The translations under genes were made by a program, and so were the position numbers. A stretch of 64,000 nt of DNA from Odontocerum albicorne (Eukaryota; Arthropoda; Insecta; Trichoptera; Odontoceridae): positions 20,424,189 to 20,488,188 of the forward strand of contig OX463852.1 of assembly GCA_949825065.1 (NCBI GenBank), written 5' to 3'. The notes beneath the pieces are model-generated. The model searched no databases. It saw only the letters and a program-made list of their open reading frames with translations, and was not told where the DNA came from. Below, piece after piece: positions 57,542 through 64,000 of this stretch. Position 1 is the stretch's first letter, and every line of letters begins with the position of its first letter.

Positions 57542-57789
57542 ATAAATAAATAAAATTTTAAAAAGTCATCCTTGAGTTTATTAATATTTGAAGCTTTTTT
57601 AATCTTAATCATTTGTCTCAATTGATTTTTAAGGATCATATTAAAAATCTATTTTAGTTTTTATCAGTCATTTTGTATGTTTATGCATCTATTACTAGAA
57701 AACGTATAGGTTTTTTATAAATTATAAAAAAACTTAGTTCTTACATAAAATTAACCCTCTATTCTTTATGTGCATAAATTAAAATTTCT

Positions 57790-58100
57790 CATCAGACTTG
57801 TTCAACCACGAATCAACCACGAGTTATGGGGATGCAGCCATCTCGAATTAGTGTATCATATAACGGTATACAATTTCAAATGATTTGCTCTATATAAGTA
57901 AAAACAACTCTCAAAGAGCATAATACAGCTTCATAATGTGGACAAAGATAGTTTACAATTGTAGGATTGTCTTTTACTGTGTCCAAAGTATGGATATCCA
58001 GCGCTGAGAAGTGGCTATTGAAGACTATTATCATTTATTCATTTGTATGGTACCCCTTAACTTATCCGAATTGATGATGTGAACATGTTGAAAAGTGTGG
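57790..58100 (+). mobile_element. possible Jockey-type LINE scrap
   Basis: LIKLVQPRINHELWGCSHLE resembles the region around the conserved ELWG motif downstream of reverse transcriptase in Jockey-like LINEs. The rest is too decayed. Confidence 0.35.
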
Positions 58101-58139
58101 CAATACTAATTATATTGTCTTCGACCCTAGATCATTCGG

Positions 58140-58380
58140 ACTAATAATAATGGAGTAGCAAGTAACTCACAGTTCTCCATCCTACGTGTTGGAAATATTA
58201 CCGCACGTGGACAGGCAACACCATTCGCACACGCCTAGTGCGCGCGAGTATTTATACCATACAAAATTATTAATCAAACTGGTATCCTTTTTCTTGCTTT
58301 TTTGGTATCATCGGGAATCTAATACAAAACCCCCGAGTGTAAGACCAGCGTCTTACCATCCAGGCTACGAGGCAGTCCTG
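58140..58380 (-). repeat. type 2 SINE, minus orientation
   Basis: The head, complement of TGGATGGTAAGACGCTGGTC, lies at the right. The body has GCGCACTAGGCGTGTGCG and TGGTGTTGCCTGTCCACGTG to the left. Confidence 0.75.
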
Positions 58381-58834
58381 TTATGATAAAAGTACAGTAG
58401 TGAGGAAATCAAGACCCATTTTTATATTTATTTATGTAACACTTTATCGTAAATATAATCATGTGGGTTTGTTGAATGCGGCAATCTCTTCGAAACAACC
58501 AGATAAAAGTAAATAAAGCAAGTTACATGGTTGAAAAAAAATATTCAAAAGATTATTAATATTTACGAATTTTATGGGCATAGACACATTAAAGTAAAAG
58601 TGAGATATCATCAATCAAAGAAAAAGGAAAATATGAGGGAGAGAAAATAAAAATCAGGAATCAAACACGTTGTATTACTGACTAGAAACTAAGAGATTTT
58701 TCAGTCGCTTCTTAAATAAAAGCTGCCAACGACGTTGTTTTACAACCAAATCAAATTATTTTTTATGATACTCCTCAATATATCTGCATTACGAAGTGGG
58801 GAGACAATACTGCCTCATGTTGGGGTAGGCAAGT

Positions 58835-59010
58835 AATTAACTCACCGTCGTCGATCGAATAAGTAATACTACAGCTCGTCGACAGGTAGCATCTGGACGA
58901 GCTTGTCACTAGACAAGAACACTGCTTTTTTGTTTTTGGGGACCATCGGAAATTGAAACCGAAACCGAAACCTCTGAATGGGACCCAAATGTATTATCAA
59001 CTAGGTCATG
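58835..59010 (-). repeat. type 2 SINE, minus orientation, diverged
   Basis: The complement reads ATGACCTAGTTGATAATAC, CGGTTTCGGTTTCAATTTCC, then TGACAAGCTCGTCCAGATG in the body. Recognisable but mutated. Confidence 0.55.
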
Positions 59011-59298
59011 GAATAAACCAAACCAAGGTTGATAACATTGTTGCCATTACAAATTAAATGATTCAGTTTTAACAAAATACATAAACAATAAGAAAATGGC
59101 AAACTTTTTAATACCTTCAATTGTTTAATCAATTTGTAAATTAAGGTAACCCTAAACCCCTTACAATAATATTTTCGGTTTATTTGCTATACCTTTCTCC
59201 GAAAAAAAACTTGATTACAAATATATTTTCAAAAGTTTGTGATAAAACACTCTCGAAAATATTAAATTTGGGATAATAAATTTGTATCTCAAAAGTTT

Positions 59299-59565
59299 CT
59301 AGGTCAAAGTGTGCCTAAGTATAATTCCACAAACAACATGAATCACTTCGGGATACAAAGGTTTTCGGGTTGATTTTCCTCCAACAAATCTTCCATTTGT
59401 ATGATTATATGATACTCTTGATAACCGAGCAAACAATATGGAGAGATTTGCGGCTGAACTTGTGTTTGGTTTGGGTTTGCTCGGGTCTTTTGGGACGAAG
59501 GGCGTTTTAGGGGATGGCGACAGATCCGTGTTTAGGGGTGATTCTGTTATGAGGGTTGTTCTGCA
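59299..59565 (-). CDS. weak candidate terminal exon of an unknown gene
   Basis: Minus strand. After a possible acceptor (TTGAAATGCAG) an open frame reads TTLITESPLNTDLSPSPKTP, FVPKDPSKPKPNTSSAANLS, then a basic stretch, and stops at 59299. It is Pro/Ser-rich with a base composition less AT-biased than its surroundings. A second open frame just upstream (59586-59828) may belong with it. No family recognised, no partner exon proven, and a decayed transposon is an equally good explanation. Confidence 0.2.
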   Translation of the reverse strand, partial: CRTTLITESPLNTDLSPSPKTPFVPKDPSKPKPNTSSAANLSILFARLSRVSYNHTNGRFVGGKSTRKPLYPEVIHVVCGIILRHTLT

Positions 59566-59825
59566 TTTCAAGAAATCATCGGTAATCAAATAGATGACAA
59601 GATAAAAAAAAGGTATATTGTACAACAAAGGTTAATGGCGCAAAGCTTCCGTTGACCGTGCAAAATAGGCTTGTGGTTAAACTTGGGCATGAATTTACCC
59701 AGGTTGTTTTGCGGTTTAGTTTTGGGTACGAATGCAAGTAGTTGCTCTGGACTTAAGAAATTTAAATTTGAAACATTAAGTTGTTTAATTTCAAAGTACT
59801 TCTTATATATTTGTATCAATATCTT

Positions 59826-61204
<1,379 letters not shown>

Positions 61205-62870
61205 ATACATGTCATGCCGTTTCCATACCGTGGCAGGGAAACGGTGCGATATGCACTATGGTATACATGAAAGAGCGCCGAACTTTCCTATCGCGAAACA
61301 TATCTTTGAGCTCTATATTCATACCCTTCTCGTACAATTCCTACAAAATTTCTGAAACTTTTTTATTTCCTTCTTTTAAAATATCATTCCCCTGATCCAT
61401 CCACACTTTCTTTTGTTTTCCCCTTCCATACCGTCCACATACATTTGCACTATATATTTATTTTGTTAGTATTTCTTAATTTATTCGTTTTACATGACTA
61501 ACCCATCTAAAATGAATCTTTTACAAATTAATAAATACTTTAAGTTCATATTCATCCCACATCACTTAATTCCGTATTTTGACATACACTGTCACCCCAT
61601 GTATTATTCTTAGTGCACGCATTTGTACATCATTTATTGGACTCTTTTCCATACATCAAAGTTGGTACCATAATATTATTGTGGACTATCTACCATCTTA
61701 AAAGATCTTGATACTCTTCGGTTCGAGTATACCATATATGTTGTATGGCCCCATTGACTTTGTTCCCTATCGTTACACGTCGTTCGGTATCCATCTTAAC
61801 TGTTCCATCATCTGATAAATACTACTCAAATAACAAAATTCCTCAACTTGTTTCAATCTTTCATTATTCACCCATATATCGCATTTACTCTCCATTTCAC
61901 ACTTTTCTATCACAAATTCTTAGAATTTTAATTAATTCTCAAATGTTTCTCTTCGTATCTCTCATATAATTTACTTATTGAACTCTGCAACTCATCTTTT
62001 TTTTTAACCTGGCGAGTTTATTGCAATCTCTTCTAACCAACCAGAAATATGTTTTTATAGGCCCTAAGTGTTAACCAGACTGGAATCCTATTTAAAAAAA
62101 ATCTGGATTCCAGCGGGGATCGAACCCGCAACCTCCGGATCGACAGACAAGTGTCTTACCACCAGGCCACGGTATAATCTTCACTCTTCGTCAACATTAC
62201 CATGTCATCTGCATACAGCAATCCGCATACGTTCACATTCGACATTTGTTTACCATTGACCTCTGTAGTTCTTTCACAGATTAATCTATAATACAATATA
62301 TAAAATTGAACAATCAGGGTGACATAACGCATCTTTGATTTACCCCTTTTGAAATATTAAGTCATTCAGTTAAGGAATGATTCACTTTAATACATGCTCT
62401 ACTTTCGACATATAATGACGCAATACCTAGTATTAGTTTATTTTCAACACCATATTTATTCAATATTTTTCATAATTTATTTCTTATCAAGCGGTCATAT
62501 GCTTTTTCTTAGTCCACAAACGCACAATATACTTTTAAATGTTTTGCCATACATTTTTCTACAAGCATACTCAAAGAGAAACTCTGATCTACGTACCCTC
62601 TTCCACTTAAAAAGGCACCCTTAGTATCCCACAATTTCTTTTCTGTCTGTCTTATGACTCTTTCTATCAGAATTTTTCCGTACAGTTTATTTACTATTCT
62701 CAGCAAACGAATGGCTCTGTAACTTCCACACTCCATTCTTGCACCCTTACCTTTATGTACCGAAACAATCAATGTATTCCTCCAATCTTTCGGTGTGTAG
62801 TCAAATTCCAAACATTTGTTGAAAAATTGTCTCATACACTATTAATTCTGTGCTCACTTCATTGCAACCT
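61205..62870 (-). mobile_element. RTE-like retrotransposon, longest copy, with reverse transcriptase
   Basis: From about 62835 down, the minus frame reads TPKDWRNTLIVSVHKGKGAR, CGSYRAIRLLRIVNKLYGKI and LKVYCAFVD, the first reverse transcriptase blocks including the motif A Asp. Across a stop it continues EKAYDRL and later KGVNQRCVMSP (motif B-like). The 3' UTR runs to the terminus GGAAACGGCATGACATG at about 61205. A type 1 SINE interrupts it. 5' truncated and inactive. Confidence 0.88.
61998..62176 (-). repeat. type 1 SINE nested in the RTE-like element
   Basis: Minus orientation: the complement has CGTGGCCTGGTGGTAAGAC, GGTTCGATCCCCGCTGG, CCAGTCTGGTTAACACTTA, TTTCTGGTTGGTTAG, AGAGATTGCAATAAACTCGC and CAGG, then an A-run. 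RTE-like sequence resumes on both sides (CTGCAACTCATC and ACCATGTCATCTGC). Confidence 0.88.
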
Positions 62871-63487
62871 GAAGCTTTTATTTTTTTCATCTTCAATAAA
62901 AATAATAAAAAAACAATTTACAAAGCACTTTTTAGAGAACAAAAACACCCAGTCAAGTGTAGGGATTAGATAAAGAACTCTACCGCAACTGAATATCTTT
63001 AGAAAAATATTTTTAATAAGAAAACCACAGAAAGCTTACAAAGGATGACGAACTACAAATAATCCATATCTTACACACTAAAAGGCCGACTATTAAATAA
63101 GTCATCACTGAAAACTAGTCTGTAACTGTATTAAAAAAATCTGGGTTTCTACGGAAATTGAATTCAAAACTTTCGGGCCATGGAGTTCGTCGAGATATAT
63201 TAATATAGCACTGCAAGGTTAGTATTTACGTGAACAATGACACCACAAGTACTTTCTACTTTTCGGTTACTTAGTGATTGTAATTTGTATCAAAGAAGAA
63301 TAAAAAGTTAAACCATATATGGTTCAAGTACTTGAAATGTTTGAAGTTGGACCATTCTTCATATTACAGGAAATGTTTATGTGCGTAGTTTGGCGTGATG
63401 TTGTTGGGGCGATCTGCCTAAGGAGAGTTGTTGAATTTCCCAATCAGCAACAATTCAAACGAATTTACATTTGTATCTTCCATCTAT
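62871..63487. other. unassigned sequence with a SINE trace
   Basis: 63110-63190 keeps a worn minus-oriented SINE (CTAGTCTGTAACTG, ATCTGGGTTTCTACGG). Nothing else was recognised. Confidence 0.3.
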
Positions 63488-63700
63488 CATGGCCTCCGTG
63501 GCCTAGTTGGTAAGACGCCTACTCCAATCTCGGAGGTCGTGGGTTCAATTTCTGCTTGTAAACCATTTTCTTAAAAATGCTTGAAGTCTAGTTTTCACTT
63601 ATAATCTATTTAACACCTTTCTCCTTGATTGGAAGATTTTGCCATATGGCAATAAACGCGCCAGGTGTTACTGCATAAAACAAAAGTATAATACAATACA
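63488..63700 (+). repeat. type 1 SINE, best full-length copy
   Basis: Head TGGCCTCCGTGGCCTAGTTG, then GTAAGACGCC, B box GGGTTCAATTTC, body GAAGTCTAGTTTTCACTTAT, ATTTAACACCTTTCTCC, the palindrome TTGCCATATGGCAA, AATAAACGCGCCAGG, then a tail of ACAAAAGTATAATACAATAC. 63701-64000 shows nothing further. Confidence 0.88.
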
Positions 63701-64000
63701 ATAATACGCCATATAAGGCTGATATGGAAAACCTATTTTCTTAGACCTGCTGTTTTCGGTAAGCTCCGAAAATTTCGATAATATTAACTTTGTTGTAATC
63801 GAAGAATTTGTAATTGATTAATTCGATATTTGAAAGGCCAGCCCTGATTAGCACATCGTATTAAATGGGATCATATGTAAATTGGTCGCCCGTTATAAAT
63901 TTCAGTAGACAAATTGTATTCAATTGCCAAATTTGCATGGAAAATGTGCTTGTCGATCGCAAATTATCATTCAATATTGATAACTTATTATTATCAATAG

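Overview
The window looks like a TE-rich, AT-rich piece of an insect nuclear genome. Evidence for this is split exons with GT/AG borders, polyadenylation signals, mariner, hAT, RTE-like, Jockey/I-like and Penelope-like remnants, and tRNA-headed SINEs. A kinase-less insulin-receptor paralogue and an Rh50 ammonium transporter point to a holometabolous insect. A lepidopteran, trichopteran or related order is my best guess, but the order cannot be fixed from sequence alone.

Only two host genes can be defended. Near the left edge, on the + strand, lies the 3' part of an insulin-receptor-like gene (coding exons 3652-3823 and 4630-6717). It carries the Cys-rich region, L2, the FnIII region, a furin-type site and one membrane helix, then stops 41 residues into the cytoplasm with no tyrosine kinase. 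It fits the decoy receptor class described in insects (DR2). Its 5' exons lie outside the window or were not recognised. Facing it on the - strand is a complete Rh50-type Rhesus/ammonium channel gene in eight coding exons from 37608 down to 13087 (483 codons plus stop). A second, phase-compatible candidate first exon sits inside its first intron at 28798-29053.

The rest is repeats. 71-1360 is a nearly intact mariner with one frameshift. 8956-10799 is an internally deleted hAT with an 8-bp target duplication. About a dozen RTE-like fragments, all 5' truncated, are scattered from 3.9 to 62.9 kb; the largest (61.2-62.9 kb) keeps reverse transcriptase sequence and hosts a nested SINE. Two SINE types share a tRNA-like head but have different bodies. 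Several foldback or MITE-like elements and many minisatellites (35, 36, 38, 41, ~50, ~60 and 109 bp units) fill the Rh introns and the right half. From 38.5 to 64 kb I see no host gene, apart from one weak candidate exon at 59.3-59.6 kb.

The least expected signal is a dispersed octamer, TACGAGTA or its complement TACTCGTA, seen about 30 times between 8.1 and 57.3 kb. Where homologous repeat copies can be compared, the octamer is an exact 6-bp gain at a TA (TA becomes TA-CGAG-TA). It therefore looks like an insertion scar or excision footprint of a TA-targeting element.
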